Below, piece after piece: positions 1 to 7,526 of a stretch of 64,000 bases of DNA (the stretch's first letter is position 1; each line of letters opens with the position of its first letter). Below the pieces are notes generated by a model. It had not been told where the DNA came from and did no database searches. It worked only from the letters and a program-made list of their open reading frames with translations. Both the position numbers and the translations under genes were made by a program. This DNA is from an uncultured Lachnospiraceae bacterium (GTDB taxonomy: Bacteria; Bacillota; Clostridia; Lachnospirales; Lachnospiraceae): contig CANQNE010000004.1 of NCBI GenBank assembly GCA_947625135.1, forward strand, positions 1 to 64,000, written 5' to 3'.

Positions 1-47
1 AAAAGAAAAAAGAATCGGAAAAAAATGGAAAATCCGGCTTTGAACTG

Positions 48-77
48 TTGACAGAGAATGATGATTTATTATATAAT
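48..77 (+). promoter_or_regulatory. Sigma-A promoter of the peptide locus
   Basis: TTGACA at 48-53 and TATAAT at 72-77 are separated by 18 bases. Both hexamers match the vegetative consensus exactly. Transcription would start near 84, leaving about 48 bases of leader before the first peptide gene at 132. The A-rich stretch at 1-36 could act as an UP element. Because the promoter sits here, the first peptide gene is probably the first gene of its transcript. Confidence 0.75.
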
Positions 78-131
78 AATAGCAATTATAGATGCTTATG
101 GGTAAAATTTTGGAGAGGGGAGGAATTCAAG

Positions 132-479
132 ATGAAGAAATACGAAGCGCCTGTTGTGATGGCGAACGAAGAAATGTCGGAAGGCGTATACGCTGCCAGC
201 GGCACTGCGGAAAATACGATCGGATGCGACAGTATTTACATGCAGGGGGTTTATCAGGCGCCTGATTATTCTGACTGGGCAGGGGTAACCCGCAGCTACA
301 AGGAGCAGTTTGGCTGCCTTGGCTGTCCGGCTTTCACAACGGATGCCTGTGGGTTGACAACGCACTATATAGAATCCGGCAACGCATCCAGCTATGATGT
401 AGACAATGGCAAGAGAAAGCCATCCTGGGAAGCAAAGGGCTATGCGCCAAACGATCCCGTAACTGATTGGAATATGTAA
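132..479 (+). CDS. Putative leader-bearing precursor peptide 1 (115 aa)
   Basis: I do not recognise this small protein as a member of a named family. Its first 24 residues (MKKYEAPVV, then EGVYAASG) match those of the next gene, but the rest does not, which is the pattern of a shared leader with different cores. The core is polar and rich in Tyr, Gly, Asp and Trp. Its cysteines lie in GC, FGCLGC and DACG contexts, so disulfides or modification are possible. No hydrophobic signal segment is visible. The start at 132 is chosen for the GGGGAGGAA ribosome site just upstream. An upstream in-frame TTG at 48 is actually the -35 box of the promoter. The V-Y-A/A junction looks like a signal-peptidase type cleavage site. 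A role as substrate of the neighbouring exporter, kinase and peptidase is inference. Confidence 0.7.
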   Translation: MKKYEAPVVMANEEMSEGVYAASGTAENTIGCDSIYMQGVYQAPDYSDWAGVTRSYKEQFGCLGCPAFTTDACGLTTHYIESGNASSYDVDNGKRKPSWEAKGYAPNDPVTDWNM

Positions 480-488
480 TGGGAAGTC

Positions 489-548
489 GGCGCGAGAGCG
501 CCATGGATGAGATGTTTATTGGAAGCGAAGGGCCGAACAGTTTCGGCC
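489..548 (+). other. Two small hairpins between the peptide genes
   Basis: GGCGC/GCGCC (489-502) and GGCCGAA/TTCGGCC (531-548) can each fold into a short hairpin in the 101-base spacer between the two peptide genes. The second is followed by TGTACTAGAGTTTT, a poor T-tract, so it is at most a weak terminator. It could equally be an RNA-stability or processing element separating two highly expressed messages. Confidence 0.4.
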
Positions 549-580
549 TGTACTAGAGTTTTGATTTGGGAGGAATTAAA

Positions 581-1024
581 ATGAACAAGTATGAAGCCCC
601 TGTTGTAGTTGTAAATGATGAACTGGCAGAAGGTGTTTACGCAGGCAGCGGCACCCAGAGTTCAACAGACTGCTGGACCGTGAATCCGGTGCCTGTTCAG
701 GAATTGGATGGAAGCGGCAGTAAGGTATTTGAGATCCATTGTGCCCACAATATGGCTGCTGAGCACATTTCCAGTTCTACCACAGTTGTGCTTACATTCA
801 GCAGCAACCTGGTAAGCGCGCGTTCAGAGTTTGACACGCAGGTGAGCGGCAACACGGTTACCATTACAAGAACGCTGCTTGCGGATGCGTATAAGTCCGG
901 CGATAACATGACCTACAAGGTTTGGGTAAGTACCGGCGACGAGGTGACTACAAGAGCGCTCTCATGTACAGGCGCTACGATCACCTGTGTGCATGAGACC
1001 AACGTACAGGGTAAACTTGACTAA
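581..1024 (+). CDS. Putative leader-bearing precursor protein 2 (147 aa)
   Basis: The N-terminus (MNKYEAPVV..., ELAEGVYAGSG) repeats the leader of the upstream peptide gene, including the KYEAPVV start and the EGVYA junction. The remaining 120 or so residues are unrelated to the first core. They are rich in Thr, Ser and Val with alternating hydrophobic residues, which suggests a beta-sandwich-like domain. Four cysteines occur in DCW, HCA, SCTG and TCVH contexts, so two disulfides are possible. The start at 581 follows GGGAGGAATTAAA, almost the same ribosome site as the first gene, consistent with duplication of leader and upstream signals. There is no classical signal peptide. The family is unknown to me. 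Export and maturation by the following genes are inferred. Confidence 0.7.
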   Translation: MNKYEAPVVVVNDELAEGVYAGSGTQSSTDCWTVNPVPVQELDGSGSKVFEIHCAHNMAAEHISSSTTVVLTFSSNLVSARSEFDTQVSGNTVTITRTLLADAYKSGDNMTYKVWVSTGDEVTTRALSCTGATITCVHETNVQGKLD

Positions 1025-1078
1025 TCGTCGCAGGGTTCAGTGGTATTGCTGAAGCCTGACGGTTCGGAATGATCAGAC

Positions 1079-1132
1079 GGGTGCTGCAAAATTGGGAAAA
1101 AGAGAAAGTTCCCGTTTTGCAGCGCCCTTTTT
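1079..1132 (+). terminator. Strong Rho-independent terminator inside the peptide locus
   Basis: A 13-base-pair outer stem (GGG T GCTGCAAAA with TTTTGCAGC G CCC, one T-G pair) and a 5-base-pair inner stem (GGGAA/TTCCC, 1094-1098 with 1109-1113) are followed by TTTTT at 1128-1132. It lies after the second peptide gene and before the exporter start at 1156. It should make peptide transcripts far more abundant than exporter read-through. Confidence 0.85.
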
Positions 1133-1155
1133 GTGTATTTGGAGATGGCGTATTC

Positions 1156-2934
1156 ATGAAAAAAAAGCTGAAATTTATCTTTTCCCGTATCCGGGCAGGC
1201 AGGCTGCAGGAGATGAGAAAACAGATCAGGTGGATTTACGGATATGCGAAACGGTACTGGCTTGCCATGATATTTTATACGGTTCTTGGAATGGTCAGCA
1301 CCGTGATCGGTCTGGTCACCAGCCTGGTATCCAAGGATCTGGTGGATATCATTACCGGAAGGCAGACCGGGGAAGTGGTCAAAACCTTTGTGACGATGAT
1401 CGTTCTGAATGTGGTCACTACGCTGCTGAGCATGCTTTCGGATTACGCGTCCACCTGGGTCAGTATGCGGGTGGATTCGGAGATCAAGGCAGATATTTTT
1501 GAAAAGATCCTGGTAACAGACTGGGAATCTCTCACCAACTATCATACGGGAGATCTGCTGACCAGATGGAGTTCTGACGCGTCCACCATCTCCAGCGGTG
1601 TGCTGAACTTTATCCCCAATACCATCATTTATCTGTTCCGGTTTATCAGTACCTTTGCTATGGTGGTCTATCACGACTGGACCTTTGCCCTGTTTGCCTT
1701 TCTGGGTATGCCGGTGAGCCTGCTGCTGTCCAAGACGCTGATGCGGCGGATGGTCAATAATAACAAACGCAGCGCGGCTATGGCGGCAAAAATGTCCGGG
1801 TTCAATCAGGAAGCGTTTTCCAATATCCAGACCATCAAGGCCTTTGACCTGATCCGTCTGTATATCGCCAATCTGAAACAGCTGCAGCAGGATTACATTC
1901 ACATGAAGCTGGATTTTCAGAAAATGTCTATGGGAACTTCTCTGCTTTTGAACACCGTGGGCCTTGTGGTATCTTATCTTTCTTATGGCTGGGGAATTTA
2001 CCGGGTCTGGAGCGGGGCTATCAGCTACGGTACCATGACCATGTTCTTAGGCCTGTCCGGCCAGCTTACCGGAACCCTTCACAATCTGACTTCGCTTGTG
2101 CCCGGGGTGATCGGGCTCACCACTTCTGCCGGACGTCTGATGGATATTGTAGAAATGCCCCGGGAGGACTACAGCAATGATGATCTGGTGCTGCAGTTCG
2201 CGGAGAAACACAGGGAAGAAGGGGTCAGCCTGCGGCTGGATCAGGTGAAATACGCCTACAAAACAGGCACCCTTGTATTTGACGGCGCGTCCATGAAAGC
2301 GGATCCTAACGAGGTGGTGGCGCTGGTAGGACCCTCAGGAGAGGGAAAGACCACCATGCTCCGCCTGCTGCTGTCGCTGATACCGGCGCAGGACGGCGTG
2401 GCGGCGGTGTGCAGCGGAAGGAAAGGGGAAACCTTTACCGATGAGATCCCGCTGGGGCCGTCTACCAGAAAGCTGTTTTCCTATGTGCCCCAGGGCAATA
2501 CCATGTTTTCCGGAACCATTGCGGAAAACATGCGGAACGTAAAAGCGGACGCTTCCGATCAGGAGATCGAGGAAGTCTTGAAGATGGCCTGCGCATGGGA
2601 GTTTGTGGAAAAGCTCCCCGACGGGATCAACAGCGCCATCAAGGAGCGTGGCGGCGGTTTCTCCGAAGGGCAGGCCCAGCGGCTTTCCATTGCCAGGGCG
2701 CTTCTGCGCAGATCACCGGTGTTGCTTCTGGATGAGGCTACCTCGGCTCTGGACGTGGCAACCGAACGGAAGGTCCTGAAAAATATTATGCGGGACAGCT
2801 ATCCCAGAACCTGTGTGGTGACTACCCACAGGCCTACCGTTTTAAATATCTGTAATCGGGTATACGCTATCCGGGACAGGAAATGCGTGCTGTTGAATGA
2901 GGACGAGATTGACAGGATGGTGCGGGATTTCTGA
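1156..2934 (+). CDS. ABC exporter, membrane-ATPase fusion (592 aa)
   Basis: This is a type I half-transporter: an N-terminal six-helix membrane domain (about residues 35-320) followed by an ATPase domain. The ATPase shows Walker A GPSGEGKTT, signature FSEGQAQRLSIARAL, Walker B VLLLDEAT and the H-loop TTHR. The usual LSGGQ signature is FSEGQ here. There is no N-terminal C39 peptidase domain, so leader removal would need another enzyme. The start at 1156 has GGAG 11 bases upstream; an earlier in-frame ATG at 1069 would put the terminator hairpin inside the gene and is rejected. By position it should export the peptides encoded upstream. The acyltransferase gene follows 34 bases later. Confidence 0.85.
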   Translation: MKKKLKFIFSRIRAGRLQEMRKQIRWIYGYAKRYWLAMIFYTVLGMVSTVIGLVTSLVSKDLVDIITGRQTGEVVKTFVTMIVLNVVTTLLSMLSDYASTWVSMRVDSEIKADIFEKILVTDWESLTNYHTGDLLTRWSSDASTISSGVLNFIPNTIIYLFRFISTFAMVVYHDWTFALFAFLGMPVSLLLSKTLMRRMVNNNKRSAAMAAKMSGFNQEAFSNIQTIKAFDLIRLYIANLKQLQQDYIHMKLDFQKMSMGTSLLLNTVGLVVSYLSYGWGIYRVWSGAISYGTMTMFLGLSGQLTGTLHNLTSLVPGVIGLTTSAGRLMDIVEMPREDYSNDDLVLQFAEKHREEGVSLRLDQVKYAYKTGTLVFDGASMKADPNEVVALVGPSGEGKTTMLRLLLSLIPAQDGVAAVCSGRKGETFTDEIPLGPSTRKLFSYVPQGNTMFSGTIAENMRNVKADASDQEIEEVLKMACAWEFVEKLPDGINSAIKERGGGFSEGQAQRLSIARALLRRSPVLLLDEATSALDVATERKVLKNIMRDSYPRTCVVTTHRPTVLNICNRVYAIRDRKCVLLNEDEIDRMVRDF

Positions 2935-2968
2935 TCCTGCAGCCAGAAGGAGAGGGACGAGAAGCAAC

Positions 2969-3961
2969 ATGGAACAGGAAATAAAAAAAGCGGAAAAAAG
3001 CAGGATCCAATGGTTAGATGTGCTGAAAGGGATTCTGATCCTCTGTGTGATCTTAAGCCATAGCTATCCGCCGGAACTTTACAGGCGGTTCTTCACGCCC
3101 TTTTTTCTGACGATGTTTTTCTTTGCCTCCGGCTATACCTTTTCCACAAAAAGCAGTCCTTCCGCTTTTTTGAAGAACAAGGCCCGGAGGCTTCTGGTTC
3201 CTTTTTTTGTACTGGGGTTCATACGGGTCGCCATGGCTTATGTCATGGGCGGCGGCAGTTTAAAGGGCAGAGTGATCGGGTTTCTCCTGCAGATCAGCTG
3301 CCGTGACGACGAACTGTGGTTTGTGTCCTGCCTGTTTGTAAGCTCTCTGTTGTTTTACGGGCTTGTAAAGGCGCGGGAGAAGGTCAGCGGGCCCTGGAAA
3401 GACGCCCTTTTGCTGGGCCTGTCTTTTGGTCTGCTGATACTGGGAGCGCTGGATATGTGCGTCTGGAAGGTGAACTGTGTCTGGCAGCTGGAGCTTGCCT
3501 GCGCAATGGTTTTTTATATGGCGCTTGGGTATCTGTATAGACAGTATGAAGAACCGATCCGAAAAAATGTAGAAAAGCCGGTGGTGATCCTGCTCCTTCT
3601 GGCGGTGTATGTGGCTCTGGTGTTGCTTTCACCGGGCGGGACGGACATTCATGCCCAGCGTTTTCCGGCGCCGATGTGCTTTTTTGTACTGTCGCTGGTA
3701 ATCCTGCTGCCTGTGCTTTATGGGGCAAAGAGCCTTGCCGGGACCGGCCTGCGAAAGAGCCTGACTTTTCTGGGAGCCAATACGCTGTTCTATTATGCCT
3801 TTGCGGGCATCGTCCGCATTGCGTTTTATGGAGTCTGTCAGCGTGTGGGGATCGCCGATCAGTGGCTCCTGCCTGTCTGCTGTATGGTGTTGTCGGCGGT
3901 GCTTCTCGCGCTGCCTGCCTGGGCCGTAAAAAAATATGCGCCCTGGGCTGTGGGCGCATAA
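2969..3961 (+). CDS. Membrane acyltransferase, acyltransferase-3 type (330 aa)
   Basis: This is a polytopic membrane protein with about ten hydrophobic segments. The beginning RIQWLDVLKGILILCVILSHS is typical of the acyltransferase-3 (OafA/YrhL-like, Wzy-adjacent) family. In that family the Asp near the start of helix 1 and the His at its end are the conserved polar residues. Such enzymes move acetyl or other acyl groups to sugars, lipids or peptides at the membrane. Here the gene directly follows the peptide exporter, so peptide acylation is possible, although cell-wall sugar acetylation cannot be excluded. The start at 2969 is used because it begins just after AGAAGGAGAGG. Confidence 0.75.
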   Translation: MEQEIKKAEKSRIQWLDVLKGILILCVILSHSYPPELYRRFFTPFFLTMFFFASGYTFSTKSSPSAFLKNKARRLLVPFFVLGFIRVAMAYVMGGGSLKGRVIGFLLQISCRDDELWFVSCLFVSSLLFYGLVKAREKVSGPWKDALLLGLSFGLLILGALDMCVWKVNCVWQLELACAMVFYMALGYLYRQYEEPIRKNVEKPVVILLLLAVYVALVLLSPGGTDIHAQRFPAPMCFFVLSLVILLPVLYGAKSLAGTGLRKSLTFLGANTLFYYAFAGIVRIAFYGVCQRVGIADQWLLPVCCMVLSAVLLALPAWAVKKYAPWAVGA

Positions 3962-3979
3962 AAGCCTATATCAGACCGG

Positions 3980-4008
3980 AAAAGCCCCGGCCTGTCAGGA
4001 AGCGGGGC
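3980..4008 (-). terminator. Terminator for the PqqD-kinase gene
   Basis: GCCCCG (3984-3989) pairs with CGGGGC (4003-4008). Read on the minus strand, the stem is followed by TTTT from the AAAA at 3980-3983. The hairpin overlaps the stop codon of the kinase gene, which ends here convergently with the acyltransferase gene. Confidence 0.55.
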
Positions 4009-5158
4009 CCGGCTGGATATGATCCACCCACGCTTTGGCGGTTTTTGCCGCGGAGGGCTCCTTGTTGCAGCGCAGACGGCAGACAGCCGTGTGTGCGGCC
4101 AGCTCTTCGGAAAAAGCAAGATTGCGGTCAAACAGTTCTTCCGTCCAGGAAGGAGAGATCAGACGCTGCATGATCAGCAGCGTTTTTTCATCGGGAGATA
4201 GTTCTTCGCAGACATTGTCCACAGAACGTCCAAGGAGGATGATACCGCCCAAAAGATGGCTGTGGGGTTCGGAAATGCCGGAAGTGCCGCACCAGGGAGT
4301 GCCGTATATTTTGGGAACGCCCTTTTCCATGCCCAGCAGATTCAGGTCTCCGTTCAGGACAGGCACGCCGTAAAGCCGATTCCAGAGCTTTACATGGGTG
4401 GATTTGCCCATGCCGGAATGGCCGGCGAACAGCCATGCCCGTTCTTTGTACAGGATGGAAGCCGAATGTAGCGCAAACAGGCCGCGTTTTTGGGCCAAAT
4501 ACAGAAATGCCAGCCGGATGCCGTGAAACAGATCTGTTATCAGAGGCTCTGAAAAAGGCGGGCGGCAGTAAAAATCAATACGGCTGCCCTCCTTGGAAAG
4601 GTGGGCTTCAATGATCTGCCCGGCTTTGGGAAACAGGATTAGATATTCCCTGTCCAGATCACAGATAATCAGCTCTCTGTTCCGGAGAATCAGAGAGCCG
4701 TTTTTCGTTTTTCGGGGCGCTCCGATATGAACCTGTACGTTCAGATCCGTATGCTCCGTCAGATCTGTCCGATAGGGGAAAAAGTCTTTTGAGAATATGG
4801 GTTCCGGTCCGCAGAGGCTGAGGCGAATGCCTCCGATCTTCAGACAGCAGAAGCAGGGCTCATTGGCGGTCTCCGGAAGAGAATCGTCCAAAAGCATCCC
4901 GTAGGTGCGCAAAAGGTTGAGAAACCGCCGCATATCCTGTTCCAGCACCGTCCGGTCTTTTTGAAAATTCCGGTATCGGTGGGCAAGGTGATCCAGAAGC
5001 GTGTTCGGATCCTGCTCGTCCTGCAGCAGCGTCCAGATGTAAGCGCCGGTCTCATTGATCCGGATGCCCCGTTTCAGATCGGCAATATTCTGCCCATAGG
5101 GGAGCAGATAGTATATGCCGGTGATTTCTTTTAATAGATAATCCTGATTGGCTCTCAT
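3995..5158 (-). CDS. PqqD-like domain fused to HprK-like kinase (387 aa)
   Basis: The N-terminal 80 or so residues resemble PqqD/RRE folds, the small winged domains that bind leader peptides: IADLKRGIRINETGAYIW, then a helical stretch ending in a YGML strand. The C-terminal half has a P-loop AGHSGMGKSTHVKLW (Lys252), then LNGDLNLL and YGTPWCGTSGISEP, as in HprK-like kinases found in lasso-peptide and related clusters. Those kinases phosphorylate Ser/Thr on peptides. A single polypeptide would thus recognise a leader and phosphorylate its core; this is inferred from domains. The start at 5158 is set by GGAGGGG seven bases upstream. The gene is divergent from the S26 peptidase gene and convergent with the acyltransferase gene. 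Confidence 0.75.
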   Translation of the reverse strand: MRANQDYLLKEITGIYYLLPYGQNIADLKRGIRINETGAYIWTLLQDEQDPNTLLDHLAHRYRNFQKDRTVLEQDMRRFLNLLRTYGMLLDDSLPETANEPCFCCLKIGGIRLSLCGPEPIFSKDFFPYRTDLTEHTDLNVQVHIGAPRKTKNGSLILRNRELIICDLDREYLILFPKAGQIIEAHLSKEGSRIDFYCRPPFSEPLITDLFHGIRLAFLYLAQKRGLFALHSASILYKERAWLFAGHSGMGKSTHVKLWNRLYGVPVLNGDLNLLGMEKGVPKIYGTPWCGTSGISEPHSHLLGGIILLGRSVDNVCEELSPDEKTLLIMQRLISPSWTEELFDRNLAFSEELAAHTAVCRLRCNKEPSAAKTAKAWVDHIQPGPAS

Positions 5159-5186
5159 GAGTAATCCCCTCCAAATAGATAAAACC

Positions 5187-5219
5187 ATTATAGCATTTTT
5201 TGGGGATGAATGCTACAAT
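5187..5219. promoter_or_regulatory. Divergent promoter region, kinase and S26 peptidase
   Basis: The minus strand has an exact TATAAT (5192-5187) 29 bases before the kinase start. The plus strand has TACAAT (5214-5219) 57 bases before the S26 peptidase start. The -35 elements are poor on both strands, so activation or a weak promoter is likely. The two promoters overlap, which would couple expression of the two genes. Confidence 0.45.
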
Positions 5220-5276
5220 ATTCTTATCAATAAGGGGCAGAAAACAAAACTGCCGGAAAACGGGAATGAAAATCTT

Positions 5277-5741
5277 ATGGAAAAAGAAATGAAAGAAGCT
5301 TTCCCAATGGACGTGGAAAAGCTGTTGAGGGAAGGAAAGACTGTGCAGGTGGCGCCCAAAGGCTTCAGCATGTATCCTATGTTTGTGCCCGGCAGAGACC
5401 AGGCAGTGATCGCGCCCGCAGAGCCGGAAAGGCTGAAGCGGGGCGACGTGGCGCTTTACCGGCGGGATGGGGGGATTCTTGTACTCCACCGGATCTGCCG
5501 CCGCAAAAACGAACAGTTTTATTTTGTGGGGGACAATCAGACAGAGGTGGAGGGGCCCCTTCGGCCCGACCAGATACGGGGGATCCTGGTCTCATTTATC
5601 CGAAAGGAAAGGCAGATCTCTGTGAAGAATCCCGTATACAGGCTGGCGTCATGGATCTGGCTTGTCCTGCGCCCTGTCCGTCCTGTGATCCAGAAGCCTC
5701 TCGCATGGGGGAAAAAGCTCATAAAAAACAGGAGATCCTGA
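5277..5741 (+). CDS. S26 signal-peptidase-like protein (154 aa)
   Basis: The motif KGFSMYPMF (Ser31) matches the catalytic Ser box of S26 peptidases. VLHRI (His71) matches the second box in the form found in SipW/archaeal types, where His replaces the usual Lys. The FVGDNQ segment matches the later conserved GDN box. There is no N-terminal membrane anchor; a hydrophobic stretch lies near the C-terminus (LASWIWLVLRPV). The start is uncertain: 5277, 5289 and 5307 are all possible and none has a strong ribosome site. In this setting it may cut the V-Y-A junction of the leader of the two precursor proteins; that is inference. Confidence 0.7.
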   Translation: MEKEMKEAFPMDVEKLLREGKTVQVAPKGFSMYPMFVPGRDQAVIAPAEPERLKRGDVALYRRDGGILVLHRICRRKNEQFYFVGDNQTEVEGPLRPDQIRGILVSFIRKERQISVKNPVYRLASWIWLVLRPVRPVIQKPLAWGKKLIKNRRS

Positions 5742-5768
5742 CGGAGCGATATTGGAAAAATGCAGGCA

Positions 5769-5797
5769 TTGCAAATGCCCGGAGAATTTGTTAGAAT
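5769..5797 (+). promoter_or_regulatory. Promoter of the pduL-prmA-rsmE operon
   Basis: TTGCAA (5769-5774) and TAGAAT (5792-5797) are 17 bases apart, 55 bases before the TTG start of the phosphotransacylase gene. A small hairpin GGCATT/AATGCC overlaps the -35 element. Confidence 0.55.
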
Positions 5798-5851
5798 ATG
5801 TCCATGCGCATTTTTAAGTATCTATTGTGAAGTACGGAACGGAGGAGAGCA

Positions 5852-6493
5852 TTGAGTACAAAAATTCCCATCGAAATTTCTGCGAGACATGTACATCTTT
5901 CGCAGCACGATTTTGAATATTTATTCGGCGAGGGGGCCACACTCACGCCGGAAAAAGAACTGAGCCAGCCCGGGCAGTATCTTGCGAAGGAACGGATCAC
6001 CATCCTCGGACCAAAAGGGAAGTTTGAGAATATTGCGGTTTTGGGGCCATGCCGGAATGAGACGCAGGTGGAGCTGGCCATTACGGACGCCAGAAAATTC
6101 GGCGTGAAGAGTGTGATCCGCCAGTCGGGAGACATTGAGGGCACGCCCGGCTGTACGCTGAGCGCAAACGGAAAGACGCTGGATATCCCCAGAGGAGTGA
6201 TCGTGGCAAAGCGCCATATCCACATGACGCCCAGCGACGCCATCCGTCTCCATGTACAGGACAACGAGGAAGTGTTCGTCATTACGGAGAGCTATGAGCG
6301 GGCGCTGATCTATGCGGATGTGGTGGTGCGTGTACATAAGGATTATCGGCTTGCTATGCACGTGGATACAGATGAGGGCAACGCGTTTGCCAGCGACGCC
6401 AATCCTTACGGCGTGATCTTAAAGCTCTTTGATGGCAGCGCTTACAATCTGCACATGTGGGCGGAGGAATTGCTGGAGGGAATCCAGCGGTGA
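5852..6493 (+). CDS. pduL: PduL-type phosphate acyltransferase
   Basis: PduL converts acyl-CoA and phosphate to acyl phosphate and CoA. Two PduL repeats are visible: IEISARHVHLS near the N-terminus and VAKRHIHMTPSDA near residue 120. These carry the His residues that bind zinc in the family. The 213-residue length is normal. The protein begins directly with the catalytic domain and lacks the amphipathic extension that targets PduL to microcompartments, and no shell genes are nearby. A cytosolic role in acetyl-phosphate metabolism is therefore likely. Translation begins at a TTG at 5852 preceded by GGAGG at 5841. First gene of a four-gene run. Confidence 0.85.
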   Translation: MSTKIPIEISARHVHLSQHDFEYLFGEGATLTPEKELSQPGQYLAKERITILGPKGKFENIAVLGPCRNETQVELAITDARKFGVKSVIRQSGDIEGTPGCTLSANGKTLDIPRGVIVAKRHIHMTPSDAIRLHVQDNEEVFVITESYERALIYADVVVRVHKDYRLAMHVDTDEGNAFASDANPYGVILKLFDGSAYNLHMWAEELLEGIQR

Positions 6494-6542
6494 CGCAGGC
6501 GGTGTTTTCCATAGACGGTTCTGAAGGAAAGGCGGACATACT

Positions 6543-7505
6543 ATGAAATGGAAAAAATTTACCATTGAAACGACTACAGAGGCAGAGGATCTGGTCTGCG
6601 GTATGCTGTCGGAGCTTGGTGTCACCGGTATGGAGATCGAGGATAAACAGCCTATTACAGACGAAGAAAAGAAGCAGATGTTTATCGATATACTGCCGGA
6701 GCTTCCGGAGGATGACGGGATTGCCTTTGTCAGCTTTTATCTGGATGAGAAGGAGGACGAAGGGGCGCTTTTGCAGGAAGTGAAAGCCCGGCTTTCAGAA
6801 ATGGCTGCTTATGTCCGGGTGGGCGCCTGCAGGATTTTTGCGTCCTCCACAGAGGACAAGGACTGGATCAATAACTGGAAAGCCTATTTCCATCCTTTTA
6901 CAGTGGACGATATTCTGATCAAACCTGCATGGAGCGAGATGAACAAAGAGGAAATGCAGGCGTATCCGCTGGTGATCGAGATCGACCCCGGAACGGCGTT
7001 CGGTACGGGTATGCACGAGACTACCCAGCTTGTGCTGCGGCAGCTGCGCCGTTATGTGACGGCAGAGACAAAGATGCTGGATGTGGGCTGCGGAAGCGGT
7101 ATTCTTGCCATTCTTGCCCTGAAGCTGGGCGCGGCATGGGTGACAGGGGTGGACATTGATCCGCTGGCGGTGGAGGCTGCCCGGGAAAATGTGAAAAAGA
7201 ACGGAATTCCGGAAGGGCGCTTCCGGGCTTTTGTGGAAAATCTTCTGGAAGGCGGAGAGGCGGCAAAGCAGGCAGGCAGCGGCTGCTATGATATTGTGGC
7301 CGCCAATATTTTTGCGGACGTCATCATCCCGCTGTGCGGCGTGATCGGGCAATACATGAAGCCGAGCGGGCTTTTTGTCACCTCCGGTATTCTGGACACA
7401 AAAGAAGAAGCGGTGATCCGCGCCATGGAAGAAAATGGATTTTCTGTTGTGGAGGTTACCCGGCAGAAGGATTGGGTATCGGTGACGGGAAGGCTGTCAC
7501 AGTGA
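6543..7505 (+). CDS. prmA: Ribosomal protein L11 methyltransferase
   Basis: PrmA methylates ribosomal protein L11 using S-adenosylmethionine. The family signatures are present: IEIDPGTAFGTGMHETTQ, the SAM-binding loop LDVGCGSGILAI and the catalytic-site motif VAANIFADVI. The N-terminal third (about residues 1-110) is the L11-recognition domain. The length of 320 is usual. It lies between pduL and the 16S rRNA methyltransferase gene, an arrangement common in clostridia (prmA-rsmE). The start at 6543 follows GAAAGGCGG. Confidence 0.92.
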   Translation: MKWKKFTIETTTEAEDLVCGMLSELGVTGMEIEDKQPITDEEKKQMFIDILPELPEDDGIAFVSFYLDEKEDEGALLQEVKARLSEMAAYVRVGACRIFASSTEDKDWINNWKAYFHPFTVDDILIKPAWSEMNKEEMQAYPLVIEIDPGTAFGTGMHETTQLVLRQLRRYVTAETKMLDVGCGSGILAILALKLGAAWVTGVDIDPLAVEAARENVKKNGIPEGRFRAFVENLLEGGEAAKQAGSGCYDIVAANIFADVIIPLCGVIGQYMKPSGLFVTSGILDTKEEAVIRAMEENGFSVVEVTRQKDWVSVTGRLSQ

Positions 7506-7526
7506 CATAAAGGCGGGGAAGAGAGT

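Noticed and set aside
48..131. Upstream extension of the first peptide gene to a TTG at 48
   Set aside because: The TTG is part of the TTGACA -35 box, and a strong ribosome site lies right before the ATG at 132.
1069..1155. Earlier ATG for the ABC exporter
   Set aside because: It would put the terminator hairpin at 1079-1132 inside the coding region, and the resulting residues do not match exporter N-termini.
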